A DNA stretch of 60,000 nucleotides from Phoronis australis (Eukaryota > Phoronida > Phoronidae), in assembly GCA_002633005.1 (NCBI GenBank), contig NMRA01000563.1, positions 126,001 to 186,000 on the forward strand. Direction: 5' to 3'. The position numbers and the translations under genes are program-made. A model generated the notes under the pieces. The model had not been told where the DNA came from. It made no database searches and worked only from the letters and a program-made list of their open reading frames with translations. Shown here one piece after another: positions 21,513 through 33,475 of this stretch. The stretch's first letter is position 1, and the number at the start of each line of letters is the position of its first letter.

Positions 21513-22121
21513 GCACGTGAACTAAATAAACAGTGTCGGATGAGTTTACATTGGTTTGTGGATGGCCGAGCAAGAGGTAAATGAATTAGCTTATGTAACA
21601 AGAGAAACTTAATTACAGTAATTCTGACGGGAGGAATTAATGGTCCTCCAGCCAGGACCAAGTTATTATTTCTCTTTCAATATCAATTCAAAAATAGCCC
21701 TGGTCTTTTCACCTATGTATCTTGCACTTATAAAACCTGTCTGAATCTTACTAATCAACGAATCAACGACACTTTTAATGAGGTGAGCAAGACAACCCAA
21801 TAATTTCTTGAAAGAAGTGTTAAGCAAAGAAATAGGTCTAAGTTACCCAGGTATTATCTGGGTTCCCTTTGGAACAACAGCAATAACGCCTTGGTTTTGA
21901 TTGGCCGGTAGGGACCCTAGTCAATAGCTATAATATACCAGATGAGAAAGAGTGATAGATGAACACCCCAAAGTAAACGAATTCTACCCAGAATACATCA
22001 GGGCCCGGCGCTTTGCTACTTTTCTTATTTTTAGGACACATTCCGATTCAAAAATTGCTACGGGAGCGTCCAGAATTCTTCATGTGGTATCTGCACTTGA
22101 ACTAAATAAACAGTGTGGGAT
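21513..22121 (-). pseudogene. Internal Tx1-like LINE fragment flanked by 29-bp direct repeats
   Basis: Minus-strand reading gives SSKAPGPDVFWVEF near 21980, RPISLLNTSFKKLLGCLAH near 21810, LISKIQTGFISARYIGEKTR near 21740 and RITVIKFLLLHKLIHLPLA near 21600: finger, palm and linker motifs of an L1/Tx1 reverse transcriptase. Both ends are missing. The 29 bases starting GCACGTGAACTAAATAAACA at 21513-21541 recur at 22093-22121 with two changes, exactly flanking the fragment like a target-site duplication. It is homologous to the fragment at 11.5-12.9 kb. Confidence 0.7.
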
Positions 22122-22169
22122 TTACACGCTAGGGACCCAGGAAAACTTTGTAGCCATTACAATGTGAAG

Positions 22170-22835
22170 TTAGCCATACCTTTCAATTGCACCGATCATG
22201 TTTCATTCTGCGATTTCTCAATTTCAAACAAACAATGAGAATTTTGTTCCCGTGGGATACATTAAAACCTGAACATAACCAGTATCTCCGGTGTTAAGAA
22301 ATCATGGTTATTAAGGACTGAGCGAGAAAACAATTAGCTAATTACGGATCTGAGCTTGCCACGTTTGATTTGTTAACTCACCACCAGATGTCACAGCTGC
22401 TTTGTTGAAACATCAAATGGTGAGAAAATATGAGTAGCCATCGGGGGTGTTGGATCGACGCAAACGTTCGTCTCAAGCATCAGTCCGTGAAATGTCATAA
22501 ACACACATTTGTTTCAATTTGACATTTCAACTTACAACTTTGCTTATGTTTAGTCTCGGTTTACTGCCATGAATTGCCGTCTTCAATTAGCTTCTTTTAT
22601 TCAGGCGCGCTCAAAAATCAATAAGAGGCATGAACTTGGATTTTTATAAAGGCAACCGAATGTCGCGTTTAAGTAAATGAGTTTATTCACACAGACATAC
22701 TCCATGTGTGGTGGATAAATCGATGAAGTTGTGTTTTGTTAGGTTTTGGCTGATACCTCGAATTACGTTACCTGGATCTTGTATCGACCAATCAACAACT
22801 GGTAGAAATACTCATCCACCGAGAGCGGAGCGCAC
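22170..22835. other. Upstream region of the globin gene
   Basis: No open frame of its own and no repeat recognised. It would hold the distal promoter of the globin X-like gene. Confidence 0.3.
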
Positions 22836-22839
22836 ACGA

Positions 22840-22875
22840 TATAAATCTCTTGAACATGCTCTTGAGTTTCAGTTT
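22840..22875 (+). promoter_or_regulatory. Core promoter of the globin-like gene (TATA box and initiator)
   Basis: TATAAAT at 22840-22846 and an initiator-like TCAGTTT at 22869-22875, whose A (22871) lies 31 bases from the first T of the TATA box. This is the classical spacing. The predicted leader before the ATG at 22891 would be only about 20 nt. Confidence 0.55.
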
Positions 22876-22890
22876 GTGATTGTAGTTACA

Positions 22891-23141
22891 ATGGGTGCAC
22901 ACGTGACTCGGCAGTCTGAAAGACAGCCAAATGCGAGCGGAAAGTCAAAACAACGTCGAAACTCTGATAAGAAAATTAGTGCGCATATGAATGGAGTAGA
23001 GCACAACTCGCAGGCCTATCATGAGTTTCATAAAGATCCGAATTGTCCCGTCATAAACGAGGAAGAGAAACAACTGCTTAAAAAGACATGGAGTTTAATA
23101 AAAGATGACATCAACAAGGTCGGCGTGGTTACATTCATGGG
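22891..23141 (+). CDS. Globin X-like protein, first exon (83 codons plus 2 nt)
   Basis: The ATG has a good context (TACAATGGG). The encoded N-terminus is a polar, basic extension of about 55 residues starting MGAHVTRQSER; Gly2 fits an N-myristoylation signal, as described for globin X. Then comes the A-B helix of a globin, INEEEKQLLKKTWSLIKDD, followed by INKVGVVTFM, close to the globin X pattern (SWxxIxxDIxxVGxxxFxxLF). The exon ends at GG|GTAAGT in phase 2, at residue B12, the ancestral globin intron position B12.2. The in-frame open frame extends upstream to 22708, but that part precedes the promoter signals. The haem-ligand exons were not found downstream in the window, so the gene may have a very long intron, or be broken or cut off by assembly. 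Confidence 0.8.
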
Positions 23142-23744
23142 GTAAGTCTTAATCTCGATGTTGTTAACACACAAGCATTTTTGGCCAAAGCAGGACCTAT
23201 AAGCTTAAAAGCTGTGAGTTAGATTAGAGGAGATTAGAGTGATGTGAAATCCCGTTAGCTAAGTCCCATTCAATGAATGGCAGAGACCTTTAAACGTACT
23301 TATCCGTATTTACACGAGGCGAACTTGACACGGAGTAGATGGCACAGACAGCTGATCGGGGGCAACTGCAAATTCGACTTACACGGAGCAAGTTGACACC
23401 ACATCTGCCATTTTTACCCCTGTTCAAGAGGTAGAGCATCTAGCACTCGACCAGTTGCTCCAGTGTCAACTACATGTGTCAACACAAACTGGAGTTAGGC
23501 GGAAGGGATCATCTCTGTTACGGTTCCACAATAGCGTATATACGGGTGATCCGCCGGCATTCCACGTGGTTTGGACGTTCGCTGTTGCTTATGCGAGCAT
23601 GCACAGACTCTCTTCGAGTAAATGGTTGGTCCAGTTTGGTCGTGTAAATGGTTGGTCCAGTTTGTAAATGCCACTAAAACGTGGAGCGCCATGGCAACTC
23701 GCATCGTGACAATTGATCCTTGCGTAAAAACGGCTTTTAGCAGG
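23142..23744 (+). other. Start of globin intron 1
   Basis: It begins with the strong donor GTAAGT. A 24-bp near-tandem duplication (GTAAATGGTTGGTCCAGTTTG, twice) is present near 23618-23666. No second globin exon was recognised here. Confidence 0.4.
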
Positions 23745-23925
23745 TGAAGTCACTGGCTTTGACTTCAGCGGGGAATGTCTGGCAGACAAGGGCGAGAATT
23801 AGCGATTTGCAATAAAATCACAAAACACAACGGGCGTTGTTGCTTTATAGCACTGGTCGAAACCAATAACTTTAAGAAGATTATACCATCCAACAATAAC
23901 CCGCAAAATGCATTTTTCGGCCATA
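23745..23925 (+). repeat. Dispersed repeat shared with 40925-41100
   Basis: It shares AATGTCTGGCAGAC, GCGAGAATT, AATAAAATCACAAAA and TTTATAGC in the same order and orientation with 40925-41100. Non-coding; family unknown. Confidence 0.65.
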
Positions 23926-23929
23926 AAAT

Positions 23930-25590
23930 CGACATTGTACCCTTAAACAGGAGCATTTCCTCAAAACCTAAAATAAAGCAGATTACTCAAATGATGTCGT
24001 TTCAAACCTATCCACTCCCTGATAAGGTAATACCCGTCCCTAAACATATTATCTAGGATACCATCAACTAAAAAGAGTGCAAAAAGCCACCAGTTTTGAC
24101 GGGGTTCGTCAGTCTATCCAATATTGGTCAGTTTCAAGTCACTGCCACGCGACCCGTCCTTGTTAGAAACAAATGTTACCATTCTGGCGAGGTAAACTTT
24201 GAGACAAGTGGGAATGAAACGTACCTAGCAATTGAAACCAAGGCTATCTTTTTGAAACAGTGAACCACTACTTTAACTATCAATTTTGTGACTAGTTTTC
24301 CGACTATTTTTTTCCTTGAAACCGATTTCTTTTCTCACCGCAAGACAAAAATGTATAAAGGAGAAAGCAACCATTTTGATGTTACCTTTAGTGAAAATGC
24401 AGATCCCTGATTATTTTGTAGCTCAGGTATTTTACATAACAATACAGTTTCTTTGGTGTGTCCACGGAACAATAGAAAGTGGCGGGAAAAGCTTGCTTCG
24501 GCAGTCACTTCCATTGACCAAAGACGAATGACCTGCACAGAGTGAGTTGGTTACGATTTCTCAATGCAGGACCAAGGGGGAACATTTTGCCGGTCCATTT
24601 GTGTCACTTCCTTTTGTTTCATGGTAAATATACGTCAAGGGAGCAGTAGTTAAGACGAACCCTAAGATAAATAGGCATCTGAATGTTGTATGTTTACTAA
24701 ACGTAACATCAAAAACGTTACATTGCTTATGTCCAACTTCTCAATCTGTTAAAGATAAATATGTAAAAACGTTTAGTACATTTATTTTTGAGCAGTAATA
24801 ACCCCATGTCACTCACTTAAATGTAAACTGAAATTTGTGTTATTTTCAACAACGAAAGTGTTTATCTTTCGGGTAAACAAACCATCGCAATATCAATAGT
24901 TAAGTTGATAAAAAATCAGATTCCTTTTTATTTATATTCGGACTACAGGACTTTTTGGCCATATCACACAACACACCATGGAAAATTGGCTGTTCGAATG
25001 TCTGTCAGTTCGACAAGATCTATCGGACCCTTGGACAGTCGAAGACTCGAAGCAACCCATATCATCATACAATGTGAACTCTGCAGTTATTTGGTTCTTC
25101 TTAACCTCATGTATATATGTGTGTGATTGAGATTTTGTTGTGATTTGCTAGCTTTTTACTGGAGTCTGGTAACAAGCTGTTCAACTGACTAAACCACCTG
25201 TCTTCTGTTAGTTTTCGGTATTACAAGTGATCAAAGTACGTCCTCTTATGTAGCTATAGCGGTTAGTTGTGAACGCCACAGATGACTTTGTATATATAGT
25301 GGTCGCTGCTTGAACTGCATTTGTGAGAACCACTCGTGTGTCAGGGACGGTCAATCTAAACTCGGTGTTGCCTCTGGTGTGGTTTTGTGTGTGACAGATA
25401 CTTGAAATCAAATCAGTGGTGTTGTCGTTCGGAATTCTGGTTCGTTTTACAATTGATTTGCATTCGGAAAAAAAGTTAAAATAGACGTTTTGTGAAGTTA
25501 GAAAACTTGTGAAAAGAGTGGCAGTAAATCAGCGCCATCTGCCAACAAGAAACTTCTGATTTAGACTAGTTAACGTCATAAAATTGGTCA
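23930..25590. other. No gene recognised
   Basis: Searched by eye for the globin CD-E helix exon (an L-F-E-x-H-P-like start in phase 2) on the plus strand; none was seen. No structured repeat stands out. Confidence 0.3.
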
Positions 25591-25595
25591 AACCT

Positions 25596-25942
25596 TTTTC
25601 TTTAAAAGAATACCGAACCCGATTTTGGCCTATTAACAGTTACTAAAAACGACTTTCCCATCCAGTTCTTTGAAACAAAACAATGTCCTGTAACCCTCGA
25701 CAACCCTCAAAAGTTTTTAGGAAAATTTAAAAACTCCTAATTGGTCTGTGAGCAAGCGGGACCTATACGTTTAGCGAAGTACACGGCACCAAGGACCGTA
25801 ATACTCAATTAGTGAGATTGGGAGTATGAGTTTTAGTTGATTCCTGCTTTTATCTTTCAAGATTCACGCCAATGATGCACTAGCAGGTAACAGAACGAGC
25901 ATAGGTTGAAATCATCAAAATAGGGCTTAGTATCCCCTTAAC
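25596..25942 (+). mobile_element. Second copy of the 10384-10832 MITE
   Basis: Colinear with the first copy: TTTAAAAGAATACCGAACCC, TACTAAAAACGACTTTCCCA, TAGTTGATTCCTGCTTTTAT and ATCTTTCAAGATT. The right end reads GGGCTTAGTATCCCC, the inverse of the family terminus GGATAGTAAACCC. The left end is shortened. Confidence 0.7.
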
Positions 25943-25949
25943 TAGATTA

Positions 25950-27890
25950 GAGATGATTCCCGTACTCGAAAGGAACTGACAGTTCGTTACTGCTCCACAC
26001 CGAGGCTCGAGACGTTTTCTTATCACGGCTGGTTTCTAAGTTTCAGCCGCAGAAGCGGTGTGGCTGTCAGGCGATAATCACTAAATAGTACAGCTATTTG
26101 CGCATGTATTCATTTCGATTGTTATGCTAAAGCCATTGTCATGACATTGAATGTGTAATATCGAATTCTATTGTTAATTGTGTAGCAAACTAAGTCGTTA
26201 AAAACCTACTTGCTATTTCTGACGGCGTTTTAGATATCGATTACCAGGTGCCAATATGCAGAACGTACTTCAAACTAAAGGTGAAAACTCCTTTGTGAAA
26301 TACCTTTAGCGGTACAAGTGATTTCCGCCATTAGCTCACTGGCGAATGAATGGCGCCACGACGAACGCGCCCCCTGCCCATCAAAAACTACATATTTTTA
26401 TTTCTCGACTCACTCCTGTTATCAGCCCTCACGGTCTTATAACATTCACGATCTAAAGAGCAGATTGTTTGTCATCAGGGTAGAAATATCTTACACCATT
26501 TATGAGGGGGGGGGGGCAAAATATAACAAGGCAAAACTTTTACCTTGTCACAAAAACGACATGTCATTTACGAATCACCGTACTTATAAAAGTCGTGCTC
26601 ATTTTCTCGCACACTGTGGACTGTGGAATACTCCTTTCTAGACTTGTTTTTCAATCATCTTCAAATCGTAAACAACCTTGTTTTCACAATAACTGACGCA
26701 TTAGATGTTCATGACAAAATCTGTTACAATAGCGCTTATAGGTTATCTTAGTACGACAACAAAACCTGTTACTGTAGTATCACTTACTAGTTTTAAAATT
26801 GAGTGTTGAAACAGATGTTGCTATGCAATGCTTGTTTTTTTTTTGTAAACAACAATATTTTGCCGAATTTCTCATAACTGTTTTGATAAAATGAAAACGA
26901 AGAGGTGACGTTTGGATATCTTGTACGGAGTCAACTCGAATGAAGTTATTATAAATCTCGCGTAAAACGAGAGGGCTCGTCCGTTTTACACAAGAGAAGA
27001 ACAAAAATGGTGCTTTCACTTGATTCAGTTGTCTTGATGATTTCGTCAACTATCTTGTTTGAGTGAATCCTAACCATATGATATAGGCTTAGGGGTGTAC
27101 CGGTATATGCATATTTGGAACGACCTACGTTGGAATTAATAAGTACATTAAGCGCTGTTCGCTAAGCTCAGTGAACGTTGAGAGGCAATCAAATGTTACT
27201 TTAACGACACATTGTAGTTTAGGTTAACCAGCTTTGACAGATTTGTATTTAAGTGACAAATCTGGCTGTGGAGTATTGATATCGGAAATTAATTTGTATA
27301 AATCTCAAGTATGCGCGATGACATTTCTACGTAACTACAGTGGCACCATTGCAGTCAGATGGTAGGCACTGCCTTCCGGTATCGAAAACATCTTCGCTAG
27401 TTTACATGTAGTATAAATTATTGTATTAAATACTGGGCATTTCTCCCAGCTACGCTGAGATCTGTGTTTGCACAGCTGAGGTCAGGAAATTTACCATGAT
27501 GAAAGGTGGAATTAGGGAGGTTCTCGGGAACTCCAATAAATGAAAGATTGTGTCAAGTATGTTATGAAAATTTAATTCAAAGGCGAAATGCATCCTAGTT
27601 TCGTTTGCACCAGATACAATCGTTTGCACCAGATACAATCGTTTTAAGACCAGAGTTCCAGAGTGAATACTCTTTTTAGACTTGTCTCTAAATTATCAGA
27701 AGCTCTTGCTAAGTCTTTGATGTTAATTTGTATCATATAACTTAAATCATATGCTTAAGTGTATAAGCCCAAGAGACCGGGGATGTTTTGTATAAAATGT
27801 CCATTTCTTTTTGTATTGTATACCGTGATGCACACATGTCACTGTAGTAAATAATTAATATGTAGGTATGACGGACACGTGATAATCAGC
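25950..27890. other. No gene recognised
   Basis: It contains a G-run (26506-26515), an A/T run near 26830 and short open frames without domains. Confidence 0.3.
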
Positions 27891-27892
27891 TG

Positions 27893-27987
27893 GAAAGGGG
27901 CATTGTGGGAAGGGGCATTGTGAGAAGGGGCCTTGTGAGAAGGGGCATTGTGAGAAGGGGCCTTAGTGTTGTGGGAAGGGGCATTGG
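27893..27987. repeat. 15-bp minisatellite, about 6 copies
   Basis: Units of GAAGGGGCATTGTGA and GAAGGGGCCTTGTGA alternate, with one longer unit near 27965. On the minus strand it gives a Pro-Leu-Thr repeat artefact. Confidence 0.9.
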
Positions 27988-28281
27988 CTGAACAAAATGT
28001 GTATTAACCATCAAAATACAACGACCGCTGATTTGTATCTCACATTTCATCTCATCCACCGCGTCTATAACCGATTCATTACCATTGTTTTTTTTATCTA
28101 TTTTTTTTTCAAATTGTCCTATACGCACCTGCTTGCGCCATTACACTGGTACACGGTCGAAATAATTGCAAAAGAACGCCACGCGCCTCACTATGCTTTC
28201 GAAACCCAATAACACACAAACTATTGCTTATTGGAAATCTTCATTGGCTGCTTTTTAGGAGACAGCAATCCACTCATACAC

Positions 28282-28366
28282 CAGTTAGTGATAAGCTGAT
28301 ACCAAAAACCTTTATTAAACTTCAGTTTCAGTTAGTGGCAAGCTGATACCAGAAACGTTTATTAAA
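28282..28366. repeat. 47-bp direct duplication
   Basis: CAGTTAGTGATAAGCTGATA... at 28282 recurs as CAGTTAGTGGCAAGCTGATA... at 28329, each ending in TTTATTAAA. About 34 of 38 bases agree. Confidence 0.85.
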
Positions 28367-28369
28367 AAA

Positions 28370-29590
28370 GAAATTGGTCTGCCAAGGATTAAGTTGCCTG
28401 TTACTGAAACAAAATGAACAGGTTATGCGTCCATTAAGTGATGCGATCATGTTACGACGTTCAAAAAAAAACACAAAAAAACACAGGTGGCTCACCAAAA
28501 GTCTAAATTTCCACGTGAGCTGAGATGTATGACACTTTCTGCCAAAATTGTGCACACATTGGATTTGCATCGTTATTTGTGTTTTTTCCGCTCATGTCTG
28601 TGTTTTACTATTGGTCGGCGACACTGCCACAGACCATAAGCGGATTGTGCGAATGTTTCAGGCAAGTAAGTATAGAAATGAGAAATTTAAGGGACTTGAC
28701 CTAAGGCGTTTAGGCGTCACGGTCATTTAGTTGCCATTTAAATGAAAGTAATGGAATGATGGTTGTGTAGTTTCATTACAAAACTTTTTATCGACAACTT
28801 TATTTCAAGCTTTTAAAAATGTTGGTTCCAGTTTTCTGTTCCAAACAACCCATCATAATCACTACACGATTTCTAACTAGTAGCCTATACATCAAACATT
28901 GACATGTTAGTCAAAGCTCACTAGAAATTCCAAAATTGTCGAGGATTTACTAGTTCCTCATTTTGAACGGATGTAGAGTTTGTCGAAAGCATAGATTTAA
29001 CAGAAAATTCAGAGTTCACGTGCCGCCCGATCAAAGGACAGGTCGGAGTCTGATCCGCAGTCTGGAAAAAAATCACATGTAAACTTTCGACCGACCAATG
29101 ATCTGGTTTCCGACCCAAACCAGATGGAAGATCTGGCTTACATTCCAATGACGTGGCTCTCATAGCCTATGGTGGTCGCACGTGATTGGCCAGAATATTA
29201 GCAATTGTGACAATTACTCCTAAGGAGACAACACGCCGTAGGAAACTGGTAGGATGTCATACAGCGTTCACTTACCGTCCGATTAGCAAACAGATCTCAG
29301 GGATTCACCGCAAGATAAAAATCACATCTAAGTGCTTATTATTGTCCGAAATTTCAAAGTTTGGAAGTTGAGACGAATGTTATACTTACGTCAAAAATTA
29401 ATTAAGTTAGATTCTTGAAAAGGACCCCTGACCTGCAATCTTATGAGCTAGGCCTGAAGAGTCCCAGAGCAGGGATCAATTCTAAACTGAGTAAAGAACA
29501 ATATAAGATAAATTTCACAACAGTAACTGTCCTAAATCAAAACTTATTTTTGACAGAAATCACCGGTTTAATGCCGCTTTAAATTACACA
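28370..29590. other. No gene recognised
   Basis: Short frames only. No splice-bounded open segment or repeat was recognised. Confidence 0.3.
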
Positions 29591-29591
29591 T

Positions 29592-29746
29592 CTGGGCTGG
29601 GTTGCATAAATCTTCAAAATTATCCGTTAGATAAGTTTGATTGTCGCATGACGTCAGGTGCATTGTTCAACAATAACAACTTGGCGAGTGAGAATGTGAC
29701 GCCATTGTTACTGTGCAGCGTACAACTTTTATGCAACTAGACCCTA
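29592..29746. mobile_element. Short MITE with GGTTGCATAAA termini
   Basis: GGGCTGGGTTGCATAAA at the left faces TTTATGCAACTAGACCC at the right (inverse, 14 of 17). It contains a TGACGTCA-like core motif, which recurs in a related stretch near 30375. Non-coding. Confidence 0.55.
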
Positions 29747-29749
29747 ACT

Positions 29750-30890
29750 ATAAACATTCCAAATGGAATACTAAAAATCAATTGCAAGTTTGCCTCGAAA
29801 TCTCGTTGCTACGAAATCTCATCTATTTCCTCGGACATCACTGAGTAATTAGTAGGAAAAACAGAGAAATAAGTACTATTCACGTCAATTACATCATGAT
29901 AATTCCGTGTAGTGCCCATCTGTCAGGACGAATTATATTCTGTAAACATTGTATTAGCTACGAGTTGAACACCGAGTGAAAACGGATATGCAAAACACGT
30001 TCGTTTAATTATGGCGACGAGATGTGGCGGTGTTTTGAATAACAAACTTATTCATTTAACTATGTTAATTATTGAGAACATTCGCAACTTCGCAGTTTTA
30101 CGCTAGATCCGTATAGCGTGAACTCTAATTTTTCCTTCGAACAAAATTTAGATCTATATGGTGGACAGCCTTGAAAATGTCACTTCACCCTTACCCAACC
30201 AAGAACAGTTGTTGGAACATAGTTTTCGCAACTAATCATCCACTTCATCAATATTGTATTACGCAATAAGAATATGAATTTCCTCGATTCGCAGAACATT
30301 CAGAGACTTTTGGTGGTAAATCACAACTTTGAAATTATCAAAACTTTTTCCGTTATAAGTATTATTGTTACATGACGTCAGCGACATTGCTGGTCCTTAG
30401 CAACGTGACGGACGATAGCGTTAATTGCTCTTTTGTTTTCCAGCCCAGGTCTAAACCACAGCAACCAATTACATTGTCGTAATGTATTAGGCCTTGTTTC
30501 TAAACATGTTTTAAAGTATTGTTTTTTCCTTTTTTTCCGAGACTTCATTTGCCATGTTGATATTGTTTTGAAGTTCTGCCGCTGCCCAGACGAAACTTAC
30601 TGCAGTCGGTGCCATTATGCATTTTCGTGAATATTTAATAATGTTACCGACTGTCAACGGAAAATATTAAATCAACCAGAACTTTTTCAGCGGCCCTACA
30701 GTAAATTACTTCTCAGGTAAATAGTGCACTGCAGTGGACGTTGTCGATTTTCACTGGACTGACCTTTTTAGTAAAGTGTTAATATACAAGTAGCTGAAAA
30801 TATTGACAACGCTCGGACCAGTTCACTGCGAGCTACACCTTCCAGTGCAATCACCAAGTGCCGAGACGAACGCAAAGTGTGATCTTGTCT
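29750..30890. other. No certain gene
   Basis: A stretch near 30330-30420 resembles the interior of the 29592-29746 element. No coding exon was supported before 30900. Confidence 0.3.
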
Positions 30891-30899
30891 AGAGTCACA

Positions 30900-30969
30900 A
30901 TGTTTGCACGAAGAAAGAATGCGTTCTACATCGATGTAGTTTTAGTCGGCATCTTTTCCTTTGGACTTG
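30900..30969 (+). CDS. Possible first coding exon with signal-anchor
   Basis: ATG in a good context (CACAATGT) opens a 23-codon segment: MFARRKNAFYIDVV then LVGIFSFGL, ending in phase 1 at CTTG|GTAAAC. A short basic N-terminus followed by a hydrophobic run is what a type II membrane protein's first exon looks like. There is no family match and no recognised second exon. The frame stops 15 bases after the donor, so without splicing it would be only 28 codons. It may be chance. Confidence 0.25.
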
Positions 30970-31563
30970 GTAAACCGACATTATAGCGCAAACTCGTGTG
31001 CGTATGTGGCGATAAAAAAGGATTCAAGAATGTAAACCAAAATAAATGCGTTTTTTATTAACTTGGGAAGAATTTTTGCTTCTGCACTTTCTCGACATTT
31101 TTGAGTTTTCGGTAGCACTTTGCGATAAATTTCCGTTCTCCAAAACTGAGTAGTTTGTTTGCCATTCCCCAGCAAACAGAGCACGCGACGGTTCACGCAA
31201 CAGGCGCACAGTCTGATCGACAAGAACTGAATTTGGGCTTCATGGCGTTGTATTGAAGTATAAGTACATTTTGGCACACACTGCAGTACTCACACTCCAG
31301 TACAACGGCGGAAGTTCAAATTCAGTTCTCATTTATCAACCTGTGCACCCAAGCCTACTGTATCATTACATCCTGCTGTGAAAGTAGGTGCATCACTTGC
31401 TCTGCATGTACGGGTGTGAAAACAATTAACCTTCTTCTGAAATTAATTAACAATGCTCCTGTTTTGTTTCAAAAATACATTTTCCTTTTCATCGTTTTTT
31501 ATGAATTTAAACCAGCAATCGTGTTTTAAATCAATGAACTTCGCAGTCACTGTCACTTGAAAT

Positions 31564-31671
31564 GTGAGAACACTTTGAGACAGTCACACCCTGTATATGC
31601 GAGAACACCCTGTATAAGTGAGATCACTTCGAGACAGTCACATTCTGTATATGTGGGAACACCCTGTATAT
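31564..31671. repeat. 54-bp direct duplication
   Basis: GTGAGAACACTTTGAGACAG at 31564 recurs at 31618 as GTGAGATCACTTCGAGACAG, each followed by CTGTATAT and ACACCCTGTATA. Two diverged copies. Confidence 0.85.
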
Positions 31672-32509
31672 TGCCAATCAACAACAACAGCGACAATAAT
31701 CAATGAGAAATTTAGTTCAGATTCTTGCATACATACAAATTACTTTATTGCAAATGGTTTCCACGACAACCGAAACAATTGCAATAAAAATATCTCGGGA
31801 GCGACTCTGTATAAACAGTTTTCTCTTTCCTTATCGTTATTGCACGATAAGATCTTATCTCAGCAGCCATCTCCCCATCCCTTGCATGTATAATTTATGA
31901 TAATTAGATTTTCATTAATCACATCATTATTACACTTGAAATTCGTGCGACTGTGCTGGCTAAATTTCAGTCTGTGGAAGCTTGATGCCAAAGCAGTCCT
32001 TTCTTGTATCACACGGCGCCCTCGCGCATATTCGCAATTATTGTGGAACAGGGTAAATGTTTGAAAAATTGAGAAATCCGACGATGCTTGAGGGTACCGT
32101 TATTGTAACCCCACTCGGCTTGACACGACTGCACGCGGTCAATATCCAGCAAAAGCTACAGAAGCATCACGCTACTGGACTCCTTTACTAGAACCCTACT
32201 GCAAGAACGACCCAAAGTCTTTGAACTGAATGCAGAAAATGTCTAGCAAGAGCTATAGAATTTGCTGTCTTGTTGAACAGTACTAAAAAAAATAAACTAC
32301 TAGAACTTCAGAGGTATCACGCCTCCTTCAAAGGGAAGATGGTATTGTAGAATGGCGGGAACCGTCGTCTCTTGCTTTCTCACGAGATCTCGGCTGGTTA
32401 CCAACCTCACATATACTCTCATTCCAAGCAGAGGACACTTTGAAGCAACAATTTCGGGGGCCTTTAATAACGCCCTCAGATTTAATTCGATTTACAAGCC
32501 TGTCATTTG

Positions 32510-32740
32510 TTAACGCGTGCTGGCGTTACAGGTTGACGCGTTAATCTAGGTAGCATGCATTGAATGACGCGTTAGCTGTGGCGTGACAAATTCCGAGAAC
32601 GAGTTGATTATTAGACTTAGAGCATGACACTTTCATTTATCAGTCCTGCGTAAACTCGATTCTGATTCTGGCAGATACAGTGGACTCCTGTATTGTTGTT
32701 GTCTTGCTGACATATTATAGCGGGACATGAAAGTAAAAGC
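32510..32740 (+). repeat. Dispersed repeat shared with 54100-54365
   Basis: It shares GCGTTAATCTA, CGCGTTA-type motifs, GATTATTAGACTTAGA, CAGTGGA and GTCTTGCTGACATATT in the same order with 54100-54365. Non-coding; about 60-70 percent similar by eye. Confidence 0.5.
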
Positions 32741-33475
32741 ATAATGAGATCTGACACTTTATCTCAGTTTTGCGTTTTGAACTTGTGTTATAGACCATTT
32801 CTACTTTTTAAAAAGAAATGTGGAAAAAACGACTGAATCAGATACACTGCATATAGGCCTACAAAAAACAAAGCCATGAATATTCCGGGAACATTTTTGC
32901 AGTAGATATCATTTCTAATTGTAAGATATATGAGCAAATGATCAACATATCCAAAAATTAAACCAAAGAACTGCAAAGCATGCTTCTATCAACAAAACAC
33001 AGTGGACACTATATACCAGTGTTATTGACCTTGCCTTGAGTGCTTGTGATGAAAATGCACATATGTATATATATATCCGCAGTCATGGCGACCCTTTGCT
33101 GGTCTGCTGGTAATTATGGTATATAGCTTTGATCAAGTCACAAGTACTCTGTCCAGTCGGTTTTGAGGTGTGCAGTTTTATCGAAGCAATTGACAAGTTT
33201 ATTTGCATTAGTTCCCATGTTCAGAAATTATGTTACTGGTTTTAACGTATAGCCATAAGTCTTTGATTCATGCAAATCTAGTGCATTAGCGGAACGGAGT
33301 TTTTATGCAGTTAAAAAGGTTATTTCCATGCTGGTGTATGTGAGTTGCACTTGTAACAATTTCGGGGAATCCATAGCAAATCCCTTTGGTGCTATGATTG
33401 AAGTTCGCCTATGCGCAGATGTAACACACCTCTGAGGAATAGTTTGATGCTACTAATTACTACGATCCCAGTTCA

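Noticed and set aside
22708-22890. Upstream extension of the globin frame
   Set aside because: It lies before the TATA box and initiator; the ATG at 22891 has better context and gives the expected MG start.
27886-28128. Minus frame with Pro-Leu-Thr repeats
   Set aside because: It is an artefact of the 15-bp minisatellite.
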